Assembly (NCBI RefSeq): GCF_015693305.1
Contig: NZ_CP065138.1
Coordinates: forward strand, 124,001-188,000
Direction: 5' to 3'
From: Sphingobium sp. Cam5-1
GTDB lineage: Bacteria > Pseudomonadota > Alphaproteobacteria > Sphingomonadales > Sphingomonadaceae
Length of the DNA: 64,000 bases
Shown: piece by piece, positions 25,888 through 35,639 of the stretch
Layout: every line of letters starts with the position of its first letter
How positions within the stretch are numbered: position 1 is the first letter of the stretch
Program-made: the position numbers and the translations under genes
The notes under the pieces: generated by a model
Seen by the model: only the letters and a program-made list of their open reading frames with translations
What the model was told of the DNA's origin: nothing
Database searches by the model: none

Positions 25888-25906
25888 ATCTTTCCAACCT
25901 GAAGGA

Positions 25907-27283
25907 TCAGGCCGCTGCGCGACGTTCCTTCAATTCCTCGTTCAGCATTTCCGCGAGCAGGAAGGCGAGTTCCAGGCTCTGCGCTGCGTTGAGGCGCGGG
26001 TCGCAATGCGTGTGGTAGCGGTCGGCCAGGCCCTCGTCGGTGATGGCGATGGCGCCGCCGGTGCATTCCGTCACATTCTGCCCGGTCATTTCGGCATGGA
26101 TGCCGCCACCGAAGCTGCCTTCCGCGCGGTGCACGGCAAAGAAGCCGCGCACTTCAGCGAGGATGCGGTCGAAGGGCCGCGTCTTGTAGCCATTGGCTGC
26201 CTTGATGACGTTGCCGTGCATCGGGTCGCAGGACCAGACGACGGGATGGCCTTCCTTCAGCACAGCCCGGACCAGCTTGGGCAGGCCCGCTTCGATCTTG
26301 TCATGACCATAGCGTGTGATGAGCGTAATACGGCCAGCCTCGCGCGAGGGGTTCAGGATGTCGAGCAGGCGGATCAGCGCGTCGGGCTCGAGGCTCGGGC
26401 CGCACTTCATGCCGATCGGATTGCCGATGCCGCGCAGATATTCGACATGCGCAGACCCTTCAAACCGCGTGCGGTCCCCGATCCAGAGCATGTGTGCGGA
26501 TGTGTCGTACCAGTCGCCGGTCAGCGAATCCTGACGGGTCAGCGCCTGCTCATAGGGGAGCAGCAGCGCCTCATGGCTGGTGTAGAAGCTGGTTCCGCCA
26601 AGCTGCGGCACGGTTTCGGGCGACAGGCCGCAAGCGCGCATGAAGTCGAGCGCCGCGCCGATCTGATCAGCGACGGCGTCGAACTTTGCCGCGAGCGGGC
26701 TGCGGCCCATGAAATCGAGCATCCAGCCATGCACGCGATCCAAGCTGGCATAGCCGCCAGTCGAGAAGGCGCGCAGCAGGTTGAGCGTCGCTGCCGACTG
26801 GTTGTAGGCGCGGATCATGCGCTGGGCATCGGGCTCGCGCGATTCCGGCGTGAAGGCGATGTCGTTGACATTGTCGCCACGATAGCTGGGCAGTTCGACG
26901 CCGCCGATCGTTTCCGTATCGGCCGAGCGCGGCTTGGCGAACTGACCCGCCATGCGGCCGACCTTCACGATTGGCAGCTTGGACGCAAATGTCAGCACCA
27001 CGGCCATTTGCAGCAGCACGCGGAACGTGTCGCGGATATTGTTCGGATGGAATTCCGCGAAGCTTTCGGCGCAATCGCCGCCTTGTAGCAGAAACGCCTC
27101 GCCGGTCGTGACCTTGGCGAGTTCGGCCTTCAGGCTGCGCGCTTCGCCGGCAAAGACGAGCGGGGGAAACTGGCTGAGCTGCGTCTCCACGGCGGCAAGC
27201 GCCTGTGCATCACGATAGACGGGCATCTGAATGCCCTTATGCTCGCGCCAGCTTTCCGGCGTCCACTTCGCCGTCACGTCCAT
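25907..27283 (-). CDS. aroG: Class II 3-deoxy-7-phosphoheptulonate (DAHP) synthase
   Basis: The 458-residue enzyme joins phosphoenolpyruvate and erythrose 4-phosphate, the first step of aromatic biosynthesis. It has [16 protein letters not shown], the active-site [61 protein letters not shown] and [13 protein letters not shown], all characteristic of the type II (plant-like) family. It is complete and has its own terminator. ATG at 27283 is preceded by GGGAG. Confidence 0.95.
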   Translation of the reverse strand: MDVTAKWTPESWREHKGIQMPVYRDAQALAAVETQLSQFPPLVFAGEARSLKAELAKVTTGEAFLLQGGDCAESFAEFHPNNIRDTFRVLLQMAVVLTFASKLPIVKVGRMAGQFAKPRSADTETIGGVELPSYRGDNVNDIAFTPESREPDAQRMIRAYNQSAATLNLLRAFSTGGYASLDRVHGWMLDFMGRSPLAAKFDAVADQIGAALDFMRACGLSPETVPQLGGTSFYTSHEALLLPYEQALTRQDSLTGDWYDTSAHMLWIGDRTRFEGSAHVEYLRGIGNPIGMKCGPSLEPDALIRLLDILNPSREAGRITLITRYGHDKIEAGLPKLVRAVLKEGHPVVWSCDPMHGNVIKAANGYKTRPFDRILAEVRGFFAVHRAEGSFGGGIHAEMTGQNVTECTGGAIAITDEGLADRYHTHCDPRLNAAQSLELAFLLAEMLNEELKERRAAA

Positions 27284-27432
27284 TCTCCCAAAGCTAAAAA
27301 TAGTGGCCGCCCCTACGCCCATGTAGGAATCAAAGCAAGTTTATACCATCCCCATCAGGGATGCGGCGCGGAGAAGGCGGGTTTCAGGTGCAGCGGATTG
27401 GCCACGTGCTGCGCGAACCAACTTCCGCCGTT

Positions 27433-27789
27433 TCACTTCTTGCAAGGATAATGCTCGTTCAGCGCGATGCTGACGATGACCGAGGCCGGGGCGTTGCGCT
27501 GGTCGGGATAGCGTTCAAGATAGGCGATGACGATGCGCCGCACTTCTTCCGCCTGCATCCGGTCAGGCCAGCAATTAGGCTGGGCGCGACCAATGAACAC
27601 GTCCTTCTTGATGCCGTCCACCGCGCCGACGATGTACGCGGTGCAGGCCAGCGCATATTCCGGCGCCTTGTTGCGGCACTTTGCGCGCAGCGTGGTGCCG
27701 GTTTCGAACATGAAGTGCTGGGCGGCGGCAGGCGGAGTGGCCACCGGGCTCCCGAACAGGAGCAGCGCCGTCAGAATGTGCCATTTCAT
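27433..27789 (-). CDS. Rap1a/Tai-like small secreted protein
   Basis: The 118-residue product opens with a signal peptide (MKWHILTALLLFGSPVATPPAAA) and carries CRNKAPEYALACTAYIVGAVDGIKKDVF, NCWPDRMQAEEVRRIVIAYLERYP and ALNEHYPCKK, the four-Cys pattern of the Rap1a/Tai domain. Characterised members are periplasmic immunity proteins against T6SS amidases, but many genomic copies stand alone, as here; no effector or T6SS gene is in the window. The ATG at 27789 starts right at the signal peptide. Confidence 0.72.
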   Translation of the reverse strand: MKWHILTALLLFGSPVATPPAAAQHFMFETGTTLRAKCRNKAPEYALACTAYIVGAVDGIKKDVFIGRAQPNCWPDRMQAEEVRRIVIAYLERYPDQRNAPASVIVSIALNEHYPCKK

Positions 27790-27896
27790 GCGCCGATGGT
27801 GCGCTTCCCGCATGGACCTGTCCAGCCGGACAGGCGCGCGCGCAGCACGGCCTGGCGCATTATTGCGAACCCGTAACATTATGGCAAATAAGGCAT

Positions 27897-29426
27897 TTAC
27901 CCTAAGCTTGGCTGCCACTCCCAGCGCAGCGGGTCACCGTCCATGACATCGACGCCCCGTTCGATGAGCGCATCCCTGATCTGGTCGGAGAGGGCGAAAT
28001 CCTTCTCCGCACGGGCTTTCTGGCGGCGGTCGAGTTCCGCCTCCACCTCATCGGGCGTGATCTGCGCGTCCTTGGGCATGATGCGAAGGTCCGCGCGGCT
28101 CAGCTGAAGAAGGCTGAGCCCCAACGCCTGATCGAACGCTGCGATCAGGCACAGCTTCTCATCGACCGGCACCTTCTTGATGGCAATCGCCTCTTCGAGC
28201 AGCGGCAACGCGCGCGGGGTCATCAGGTCGTCGCTGATCGCGGCGTCGAACTGTTCGAGCAGCGGCGCGAGCTTGGGGTGAAGGTTGGCGCGAAGGTAAT
28301 CGAGCCGGGGTGACTGCCAGGTTACGCCTTCGGCCCGGCTTTTCAGCCCCTCCACGGCCATGATCAGGCGCTTGAGGCGAGTGAGGGCCGCGCCGACGCT
28401 CTCCGCGCTGAACTCCAATTCGCTGCGATAATGGGCACCCAGACACAGCAATCGGTATGCGAGCGGATGCACGCCCGCATCGATCAGCGAGAAAAGCGTC
28501 GTAAAGCCGCCCTTCGACTTGCTCATCTTGCCCTGGCGATCAACGAGGAAATTATTGTGCATCCACCAGCGCGCGCCGGTGAAGCCGGGCTGCGCATCGG
28601 TGCAGCCGCAATAAGCCTGATTCTGCGCGATCTCGTTGGGATGGTGGATTTCCCGATGGTCGATGCCGCCTGTGTGAATGTCGAACGGATGACCAAGGCG
28701 CGCTTCGCTCATCACCGAACATTCAAGGTGCCATCCCGGCGCGCCCTTCCCCCACGGGCTGTCCCACTCCATCTGGCGCTGTTCGCCCGGCGGGGATTTG
28801 CGCCAGATGGCGAAGTCGGACGGATTGCGCTTACCCGCGACCGGATCGATGCGGGCATGGGCGGCGTCATCCCGCCCGCCCGCCAGCGCGCCATAATCGG
28901 GCACGGTGCTGCTGTCGAAATAAAGGCCGCTTTCCAGCTCGTAGCAATGATCGGGCGCGATCTTCTTCGCAAACTCGATCATCTGCGGGACATAGTCGGT
29001 GGCGACGGTCCATTCGCTGGGCGGCATGATATTGAGATCGGCGATATTCTGCTTGAACGCGTCGGTGTAATGCGCCGCTATGTCCCAGATGCTTTTGGCC
29101 TGGGCGCGGGCGGCGGCCTCCATCTTGTCGTCTCCGGCGTCGGCATCGCTGGTCAGGTGCCCGACGTCGGTGATGTTGATGATGTGGGTGACGGTGAGGC
29201 CCTTCCACAGCAGGGTGCGGCGCAAGGTGTCAGTGAAGACATAGGCGCGCAGATTGCCGAGATGGGCATAGTTGTAGACAGTCGGGCCGCAGCTGTAGAC
29301 GCGGGCATGGCCCGGGTCGATCGGGGCGAAGGGTTCGACGGTGCGGGTCAGGCTGTTGAACAGGCGCAACGGGGCGTCGGCATGCTGCTCGGCGGAGGTG
29401 AACTGGTCGCTCATGCGCAGAGCCAT
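27897..29426 (-). CDS. cysS: Cysteinyl-tRNA synthetase
   Basis: The 509-residue class I synthetase has the zinc/active-site VYSCGPTVYNYAHLGNLRAY (HIGH-like HLGN), INITDVGH, GWHLECSVMS, HTGGIDHREIHHPNE and GKMSKSKGGF (KMSKS). The C-terminal part ends in the family's ALIERGVDVMDG. ATG at 29426 has a GGGAAG seven bases upstream; 29414 is the alternative. Complete. Confidence 0.96.
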   Translation of the reverse strand: MALRMSDQFTSAEQHADAPLRLFNSLTRTVEPFAPIDPGHARVYSCGPTVYNYAHLGNLRAYVFTDTLRRTLLWKGLTVTHIINITDVGHLTSDADAGDDKMEAAARAQAKSIWDIAAHYTDAFKQNIADLNIMPPSEWTVATDYVPQMIEFAKKIAPDHCYELESGLYFDSSTVPDYGALAGGRDDAAHARIDPVAGKRNPSDFAIWRKSPPGEQRQMEWDSPWGKGAPGWHLECSVMSEARLGHPFDIHTGGIDHREIHHPNEIAQNQAYCGCTDAQPGFTGARWWMHNNFLVDRQGKMSKSKGGFTTLFSLIDAGVHPLAYRLLCLGAHYRSELEFSAESVGAALTRLKRLIMAVEGLKSRAEGVTWQSPRLDYLRANLHPKLAPLLEQFDAAISDDLMTPRALPLLEEAIAIKKVPVDEKLCLIAAFDQALGLSLLQLSRADLRIMPKDAQITPDEVEAELDRRQKARAEKDFALSDQIRDALIERGVDVMDGDPLRWEWQPSLG

Positions 29427-29697
29427 GGGGCGCTTCCCGGCAGGAATCAACTATCGCGTGATTTGTAAAAAATTGTTGCGGGCGGGCCGATCCCTTGTCT
29501 TTACGCGTTCGACCCCCAATATTGCTTGTGCGGGCCGGGCCCCTCTGGCGGTTGGCGTTGATCCAATCGTGATGTCGGACCGCATCGAGTGCGCTCGGTG
29601 CAGGTTCGTGGGCTTTTCCCCCCTCAAGCCCTACGAAGACCGCGCCGGGCCACTCGATCCATACAATGCTTGTTTTGAAGGATGGAGTTTTAACGCC
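29427..29697. other. Intergenic region between cysS and the BI-1 gene
   Basis: These 271 bases separate divergent cysS and the Bax-inhibitor gene. An open frame runs through it in phase with the downstream gene but codes for no recognisable domain, so I take it as a leader. No hairpin or riboswitch is evident by eye. Confidence 0.5.
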
Positions 29698-30408
29698 GTG
29701 AACAATCCCGTTCGTACACCAAATTATGGGACGACGCAGGCGGCGCAACATGACGCCGGGCTGCGCAGTCACATGCTGGGCGTCTTCCGCAACATGGGTA
29801 TCGGCCTGGTCATCACTGGCCTGGTCGCCGCCTTTATCGGCAATACGCCGGCGCTGGCCGCTGCGATCTTCAACACGCCGCTCAAATGGGTGGCGATCTT
29901 CGCGCCGCTGGCGTTCGTGTTCTTCTTCAGCTTCCGCATCGAAAAGATGACGACGGCTGGCGCCCGCATGGCGTTCTGGGCCTTTTCCGCGGTCATGGGC
30001 GTGTCGCTGGCCAGCATCTTCCTGGTCTTCACCGGGGCGAGCATCGCGCAGGCCTTCTTCTCGGCGGCGGTGATGTTCCTTGCGATGGCGCTGTGGGGCT
30101 ATACCACCGGGCGTGACCTGTCGAAAATGGGTTCGTTCCTGATCATGGGCCTGATCGGCATCCTGGTCGCGAGCCTGATCAACATCTTTATCGGCTCGTC
30201 GGCCATGCAGATGGTGATTTCGATCATCGGCGTCGTGGTCTTCACCGGCCTGACCGCCTGGGACGTGCAGCGGATCAAGTCGGAATATTTCGCCTATGCC
30301 GGCCATGAGGTTGCGCAGAAGATGCAGGTGATGGGCGCGCTGTCGCTGTACCTGAACTTCGTCAACCTGTTCCAGATGCTGCTGAGCCTGACGGGCGAAC
30401 GGGAATAA
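29698..30408 (+). CDS. Bax inhibitor-1/YccA family membrane protein
   Basis: The 236-residue protein has seven predicted membrane segments (GIGLVITGLVAAFIG, WVAIFAPLAFVFFFS, MAFWAFSAVMGVSL, FFSAAVMFLAMALWG and three more) and the C-terminal family motif YLNFVNLFQMLLSLTG. The start is a GTG at 29698 preceded by AAGGATGGAG; the frame is open to 29341 but upstream residues do not fit. In E. coli YccA modulates FtsH and YbhL/YbhM are relatives. The stop overlaps the zinc-ribbon gene by one base (TAATG). Confidence 0.92.
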   Translation: MNNPVRTPNYGTTQAAQHDAGLRSHMLGVFRNMGIGLVITGLVAAFIGNTPALAAAIFNTPLKWVAIFAPLAFVFFFSFRIEKMTTAGARMAFWAFSAVMGVSLASIFLVFTGASIAQAFFSAAVMFLAMALWGYTTGRDLSKMGSFLIMGLIGILVASLINIFIGSSAMQMVISIIGVVVFTGLTAWDVQRIKSEYFAYAGHEVAQKMQVMGALSLYLNFVNLFQMLLSLTGERE

Positions 30409-30692
30409 TGATGCGTACGCCAGAAGCCGTGTCGGCCATGCTCTGCCCGGTCTGTCATGTGGGCCTTTCCATGACAGACCGGCAGGGGGTCGAGATCGAT
30501 TATTGCCCGCAGTGCCGGGGAGTGTGGCTGGACCGGGGTGAACTCGACAAGATCATCGAGCGATCCGGCACGGCCGCCCCCACGCCGCAGCCTCAACAAG
30601 CGCACTACAGGCCGGACCGCGACTATCGCGATGATAGCCGCTATTATCAGAAGAAGCGCAAGAAGAGCTTTCTGGAAGAATTGTTCGATTAG
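30408..30692 (+). CDS. TFIIB-type zinc-ribbon protein
   Basis: The 94-residue protein has the zf-TFIIB pattern: MLCPVCHVGLSMTDRQGVEIDYCPQCRGVWLDRGELDKIIER, in which CPVC and CPQC bind zinc, then a basic tail YYQKKRKKSFLEELFD. Translationally coupled to the BI-1 gene, with two adjacent ATGs (30408 and 30411). Role unknown; membership in a metal-handling or chaperone-like function is guesswork. Confidence 0.88.
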   Translation: MMRTPEAVSAMLCPVCHVGLSMTDRQGVEIDYCPQCRGVWLDRGELDKIIERSGTAAPTPQPQQAHYRPDRDYRDDSRYYQKKRKKSFLEELFD

Positions 30693-30719
30693 GACGGCCA
30701 TTGCGCCGTCCTTTTTTTT
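30691..30719 (+). terminator. Intrinsic terminator after the zinc-ribbon gene
   Basis: AGGACGGC and GCCGTCCT form an 8-bp stem with a short loop, followed by a run of eight T. Confidence 0.85.
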
Positions 30720-30788
30720 GAAGCGCTTGCCTCCGGCGACTGATCCTTTAGAGCTTCGGCTAAAGTTCCATTTCGCGGCCAGGATTTC

Positions 30789-32246
30789 ATGTCGATCAGC
30801 AATGCCCCTCATCTGGAGGTCACTCCCGTCATCCTCGCCGGGGGATCGGGGACGCGGCTCTGGCCGCTGTCGCGCAAATCCTACCCCAAGCAGTTCGTGC
30901 CGTTGCTGGGTGAGACGACATTGTTCCAGTCGGTCGCACGGCGACTGTCCGGCCAGACCGAGCTGTTCTCCTTCGACCGGCCGCTGGTTCTTACCAACTC
31001 GCTGTTCCGCTTCATCATTGCCGAGCAGCTGGCGAAAGAGAATATCGACCCTCAGGCTATCCTGATCGAGCCGGAAGGACGCAATACCGCCCCGGCCATA
31101 TTGGCGGCCGCGCTGCATCTGGTTGCGCGCAAGCCTGATGCGGTCATGCTGGTCGCGCCTTCGGACCATGTCGTGCCCGATGTGGCGGCGTTTCATGCGG
31201 CCGTGGGCAAGGGCGTGAACGCGGCGCAGGCGGGCGACCTCGTCACCTTCGGGATCAAGCCCACGCGGCCGGAGACGGGCTATGGCTATCTTCAGGCGCA
31301 GAGCAAGCCGGATGGATCGGGCGCGCCGATCAAGCTCGCCAGCTTCGTTGAAAAGCCCAATGCGGCGCGAGCGGAAGAGATGCTGGCGACCGGCGACTAT
31401 CTGTGGAATGCGGGCATCTTCCTGTTCGCGGCCAGGGATCTGATCGCGGCGTTCGAGCAGCATGCGCCGGGCATCCTTGCTGCCGTGCGGGGAGCCGTTG
31501 AGCAGGCGGAAAGCGATCTGGGCTTCCTGCGGCTGGCGGCGGAGCCATGGGCGCAGGCGGAAAGCGTCGCCATCGACTATGCGATCATGGAGCGGGCGGA
31601 CAATCTGTCCGCGGTGCCGTTCGACGCGGAATGGTCGGATCTGGGTGGTTGGGATGCGGTGTGGAGCCATTCGCAGCCGGATGAAAATGGCGTCGCTCTG
31701 TCGGGCGCGGCGACGGCGCTGGATTGCCGCGACACATTGCTGCGATCGGAGAGCGAGGGATTGGAGTTGGTCGGTCTTGGTCTTGATAATATCGTTGCGG
31801 TAGCGATGAACGATGCGGTGCTGATCGCGGACAAGTCGCGCACGCAGGATGTGAAGCTGGTCGTTGAAGCGTTGCAGCGCAAGGGCGCGCCGCAGGCGGA
31901 GGCTTTCCCGAAGGATCACCGGCCTTGGGGCTGGTATGAGAGCCTGGTCGTAGGGTCGCGCTTTCAGGTGAAGCGCATCACTGTGCTGCCCGGCGCGTCG
32001 CTTAGCCTGCAAAGCCATTTCCACCGCTCGGAACATTGGATCGTCGTCGAGGGGACGGCCAAGGTCACGGTGGGTGAGGAAGTGCAGCTGCTCTCGGAAA
32101 ACCAGTCCGTCTATGTGCCGGTGGGCGCGGTGCACCGGATCGAGAATCCGGGGCGGATTCCGATGGTGTTTATCGAGGTGCAAACGGGCTCCTATGTGGG
32201 CGAGGATGACATCGTGCGATATGAGGACCGGTACGCGCGGAATTGA
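30789..32246 (+). CDS. Mannose-1-phosphate guanylyltransferase/mannose-6-phosphate isomerase
   Basis: The 485-residue bifunctional enzyme has the nucleotidyltransferase signature VILAGGSGTRLWPLSRKSYPKQF, EPEGRNTAPAI, FVEKPN and WNAGIFLF in the N-terminal two thirds, and a cupin isomerase domain (HRPWGWYESL, HFHRSEHWIVVEG, VPVGAVHRIENPG) at the C-terminus. It makes GDP-mannose for surface polysaccharides. It corresponds to the ManC/CpsB/XanB/AlgA group. It is read alone and lies 11.5 kb before the polysaccharide block. Confidence 0.95.
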   Translation: MSISNAPHLEVTPVILAGGSGTRLWPLSRKSYPKQFVPLLGETTLFQSVARRLSGQTELFSFDRPLVLTNSLFRFIIAEQLAKENIDPQAILIEPEGRNTAPAILAAALHLVARKPDAVMLVAPSDHVVPDVAAFHAAVGKGVNAAQAGDLVTFGIKPTRPETGYGYLQAQSKPDGSGAPIKLASFVEKPNAARAEEMLATGDYLWNAGIFLFAARDLIAAFEQHAPGILAAVRGAVEQAESDLGFLRLAAEPWAQAESVAIDYAIMERADNLSAVPFDAEWSDLGGWDAVWSHSQPDENGVALSGAATALDCRDTLLRSESEGLELVGLGLDNIVAVAMNDAVLIADKSRTQDVKLVVEALQRKGAPQAEAFPKDHRPWGWYESLVVGSRFQVKRITVLPGASLSLQSHFHRSEHWIVVEGTAKVTVGEEVQLLSENQSVYVPVGAVHRIENPGRIPMVFIEVQTGSYVGEDDIVRYEDRYARN

Positions 32247-32260
32247 TGCGGACCCAGACT

Positions 32261-32339
32261 GTCATCCCAGCGGAAGCTGGGATCGCATGAGGCTATGCCG
32301 TGCCCGATCGCTTGAGATCCCAGCTTTCGCTGGGATGAC
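32261..32339. repeat. REP-like inverted repeat, type C
   Basis: GTCATCCCAGCGGAAGCTGG at 32261 and the mirror CCAGCTTTCGCTGGGATGAC at 32320–32339 face each other; each half is itself a hairpin (CCCAGC…GCTGGG). It lies between the convergent guanylyltransferase and polA and may act as a terminator for both. Confidence 0.85.
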
Positions 32340-32362
32340 GGATGTCGGTCGAGGTGAAATCT

Positions 32363-35149
32363 TCAGTGTGCCGCTCCCCAGCTTGGGCCGTGACCGATTT
32401 CCACGCCTAACGGCACGCTGAGCTTTACGATTGGCTCAGCGGCTGTTTCCATGACTTGGCGGATGACGGTGCTTGCCTGTTCCACGTCCGCTTCGGGCAG
32501 TTCGAAGACCAGTTCGTCATGGACCTGGAGCAGCATCTTCACATTGTGCAGCCCTTGCGCCGCCAGCGCAGGTCCCATGCGGGCCATGGCGCGTTTGATG
32601 ATGTCGGCGCTGGTGCCCTGGATCGGGGCATTGATGGCGGCGCGTTCGGCGCCCTGGCGTTCGTGCTGGACAGGTGCCTTGATCCGCGGGAACCAGGTTT
32701 TGCGGCCGAAGAGCGTTTCGGTGTAGCCCCGTGCGCGCGCCTTTTCGAGCGTTTCGGTGATGTAGAGGCTGATCCCGGGGAAGCGCTCATAATAGCGGCT
32801 GATCATGTCCTGCGCTTCGTCGGCGCTGATTTCGAGCCGCCCGGCGAGGCCCCAGCGGGAAATGCCGTAGAGGATGGCGAAGTTGATCGTCTTGGCCCGC
32901 CCGCGGGTGTCGCGGTTGACGTCGCCGAACAGCTGCTGGGCGGTGGCGGCGTGAATGTCTTCGCCCGCGAGGAAGGCTTCGCGCAGTGCTGGCACGTCGG
33001 CGATATGGGCGGCGAGGCGCAACTCGATCTGGCTGTAGTCCGCCGCCAGAATGACATTGCCCGGTTCGGCGACGAAGGCGTGACGGATCTGGCGGCCGAC
33101 CTCGGTGCGGATGGGGATATTCTGGAGATTGGGATCGGTGGAGGACAGGCGGCCGGTCTGCGCACCCGACAGCGAATAGCTGGTGTGGACGCGGCTGGAA
33201 TCCTTGTTGATCTGGGTCTGGAGCGCGTCGGTATAGGTGGACTTGAGCTTGGACAGCTGCCGCCAGTCCAGGACCTTGCCCGCTATCTCGGCGCCCTGGG
33301 CCTTTAGCTGCTCCAGGATGGTGACGTCGGTGGAGTAAGCGCCCGACTTGCCCTTCTTGCCGCCCTTGTAGCCCATCTTGTCGAACAAGATTGCGCCTAG
33401 CTGCTGGGTCGATCCGATCGCGAAGGGTTGCCCCGCGATGGCGTGTATCTCGCCCTCCAGCTTGGCGATTTCGGCGGTGAATTCGGCGGAGAGGCGGGAG
33501 AGGGCTTCGCGGTCGACCTTGATGCCTTCATGCTCCATCTTCGCGATGACCGAGACGAGCGGGCGGTCCACCAGTTCGTAGACGCGGGTCGCGCCTTCGT
33601 TGGCGATGCGGTTTTTGTAGATTTTCCAGAGGCGCAGCGTGACGTCCGCGTCCTCGGCGGCATATTCGGTCGCCTTGTCGAGCGGGACTTCGGCGAAGCT
33701 GATCTGGTTCCTGCCAGTGCCGCAGACATCCTTGAAGCTGATGCATGTGTGATCAAGGTGGACCTTGGCCGCTTCGTCCATGCCGTGGCCTGCCAGGCTC
33801 TGTCCGGCGTCGAGGTCGAAGCTCATGACGATGGTGTCGTCATAGGGCGCGATTTCGATGCCGTGGCGGCGCATCACGGTCAGGTCATATTTGAGGTTCT
33901 GACCGATCTTGAGGACGCTGTCGTCTTCGAGTAGCGGCTTGAGCTTTGCAAGGACGAGGTCCTTGGCAAGCTGTTCGGGCTTCTCCGCGAACATATCCTT
34001 TCCGCCATGACCGACAGGAATGTAGCAGGCCGCGTTTGGCCCCACGGCCAGGCTCACCCCGACGAGCGCGCAGGATACGCAGTCGAGCATGTCCGTTTCG
34101 GTATCGACGGCGACGAAACCCTCGGCATGGGCGGCGGCGATCCAGCGGTCGAGCGCGTCTTCCGTCACCACTGTTTCATAGAGGCTGCGGTCTATCGGCG
34201 GCTCTTCTTCGAGGACCGGGGCGGATGGGGGCGTGCTTTCCGTGACGGCGAGTGCGGCGGTCGCGACCGCAACGGCGGCGGCGGGCGCTCCGAGGCGGGT
34301 GAGCAGTGACTTGAAGCCGTGATGCTCCAGGAAGGTCTGGAGCGGTTCGGGCGGAATGCCCTTTAGCGTGAGCTCTTCCAGCGGTTCGGGCAGGTCCATG
34401 CCGTCGTGCAGCGCCACCAGCCTGCGCGACAGGCGTGCCATGTCGGCATGGGCGATGAGGTTTTCCTGCATCTTCGACTTCTTCATCGAAGGCGCGGCGT
34501 CGAGCGCGGCTTCCAGGCTGCCATATTCGCTGATCAGCTTGGCTGCGGTCTTGGGGCCAATGCCGGGGATGCCGGGGACGTTATCCACGCTGTCGCCCAT
34601 CAGCGCGAGGACGTCGCCCAGTTGCTCCGGCTGGACGCCGAACTTCGTCATCACATAGTCCGCGCCGCGCCGCTCATTCTTCATCGTGTCGTACATGTCG
34701 ACGCCGGGCTGGATGAGCTGCATGAGGTCCTTGTCGGAGCTGACGATGGTGACGTGCCAGCCAGCCGCAACGGCGGCCTTGGTATAGCTGGCGATAATGT
34801 CGTCAGCTTCGAACCCGGCTTCCTCAATGCAGGGGAGCGAGAAGGCGCGGGTCGCGTCGCGGATCATCGGGAATTGCGGGACGAGGTCTTCCGGCGCGGG
34901 CGGGCGGTTCGCCTTATACTGGTCGTACATGTCGTTGCGGAAGGTGTGAGACCCCTTGTCCAGCACGACCGCGAGATGGGTCGGACCTTCCGCCTTGCCC
35001 AATTCCTCGGCCAGCTTCCACAGCATCGTGGTGTAGCCATAGACCGCGCCGACCGGCTGGCCATGCTTGTTGGTGAGTGGCGGAAGCTGGTGGTAGGCGC
35101 GGAAGATGTAGCCGCTGCCGTCGACGAGGTAGAGATGATTCTGGGCCAT
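32363..35149 (-). CDS. polA: DNA polymerase I
   Basis: The 928-residue enzyme has three domains. The 5' nuclease starts with LYLVDGSGYIFRAYHQLPPL and has GDSVDNVPGIPGIGPKTA. The 3'-5' exonuclease retains VAVDTETDMLDCV with the metal-binding DxE and later DTIVMSFDLDAG, and probably functions. The polymerase has LSSTDPNLQNIPIR, ADYSQIELRLAAHIA and LQVHDELVFELP with motif C His-Asp. ATG at 35149 follows 22 extra codons from another ATG that lack homology. Complete. Confidence 0.97.
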   Translation of the reverse strand: MAQNHLYLVDGSGYIFRAYHQLPPLTNKHGQPVGAVYGYTTMLWKLAEELGKAEGPTHLAVVLDKGSHTFRNDMYDQYKANRPPAPEDLVPQFPMIRDATRAFSLPCIEEAGFEADDIIASYTKAAVAAGWHVTIVSSDKDLMQLIQPGVDMYDTMKNERRGADYVMTKFGVQPEQLGDVLALMGDSVDNVPGIPGIGPKTAAKLISEYGSLEAALDAAPSMKKSKMQENLIAHADMARLSRRLVALHDGMDLPEPLEELTLKGIPPEPLQTFLEHHGFKSLLTRLGAPAAAVAVATAALAVTESTPPSAPVLEEEPPIDRSLYETVVTEDALDRWIAAAHAEGFVAVDTETDMLDCVSCALVGVSLAVGPNAACYIPVGHGGKDMFAEKPEQLAKDLVLAKLKPLLEDDSVLKIGQNLKYDLTVMRRHGIEIAPYDDTIVMSFDLDAGQSLAGHGMDEAAKVHLDHTCISFKDVCGTGRNQISFAEVPLDKATEYAAEDADVTLRLWKIYKNRIANEGATRVYELVDRPLVSVIAKMEHEGIKVDREALSRLSAEFTAEIAKLEGEIHAIAGQPFAIGSTQQLGAILFDKMGYKGGKKGKSGAYSTDVTILEQLKAQGAEIAGKVLDWRQLSKLKSTYTDALQTQINKDSSRVHTSYSLSGAQTGRLSSTDPNLQNIPIRTEVGRQIRHAFVAEPGNVILAADYSQIELRLAAHIADVPALREAFLAGEDIHAATAQQLFGDVNRDTRGRAKTINFAILYGISRWGLAGRLEISADEAQDMISRYYERFPGISLYITETLEKARARGYTETLFGRKTWFPRIKAPVQHERQGAERAAINAPIQGTSADIIKRAMARMGPALAAQGLHNVKMLLQVHDELVFELPEADVEQASTVIRQVMETAAEPIVKLSVPLGVEIGHGPSWGAAH

Positions 35150-35639
35150 GGGCGCAGGGGATAGCGGGTAATGCTGGGTGGCTCCAGTGGGGTTGGCTGA
35201 GATGGCGGTCCCCATGATTGGGCACGCTGTCCGAAGGGGCAGATGAAAATAGGAGCTGCTTTTGCGGACTGGCGAACGGAGTGGCGAGAAATGGCGGTTT
35301 TCCGCCGAAGTTCACACCATATGCGCGCGCGAGCCTGAGCGCGCGTGTGCGCGAGGGTGCATGTGCCGGACGTTTCAAAGATGGATCGAGGATAAGCGCG
35401 CCGATGCGGAATAGGACAGGGTGAGATCGCGCTGTGTTGGAGAAATAGGATGGTTTTTGTTGGGGATGTGGTGATTGGGTCACGGGTGATTTGGAGTGAG
35501 GTGTCCGTGGAAGGCTAGGAGGATCATCCTATATTCACGCGACGCATTGCGGGAACACGGTCGTCGTTGGATTGTAAAAGCCCGGGCCGCGCTAAGGCTC
35601 TCCTGCCACTCGCTGACCCCATGATGTGCTTTCGTTCGT
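35150..35639. other. Long intergenic region upstream of polA
   Basis: About 490 bases without a supported gene. It contains a GC-repetitive palindromic stretch (CGCGCGCGAGCCTGAGCGCGCG near 35323–35345) and AT-richer sequence with no clear tRNA, hairpin-plus-T-run or CDS. The polA promoter should lie at its left end. Short frames across it (for example 35218–35424 plus) show no protein features. Confidence 0.5.

Noticed and set aside
29341..29697. Upstream extension of the BI-1 gene by 119 codons
   Set aside because: No homology or ribosome site; the GTG at 29698 with a good Shine-Dalgarno fits the family.
30294..32183. 629-codon minus-strand frame opposite the guanylyltransferase
   Set aside because: It runs against a well-supported enzyme and has no recognisable motif.
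35150..35639. tRNA or small-RNA gene in the polA upstream gap
   Set aside because: No T-loop GTTCRA consensus or clover-leaf arms can be found on either strand.
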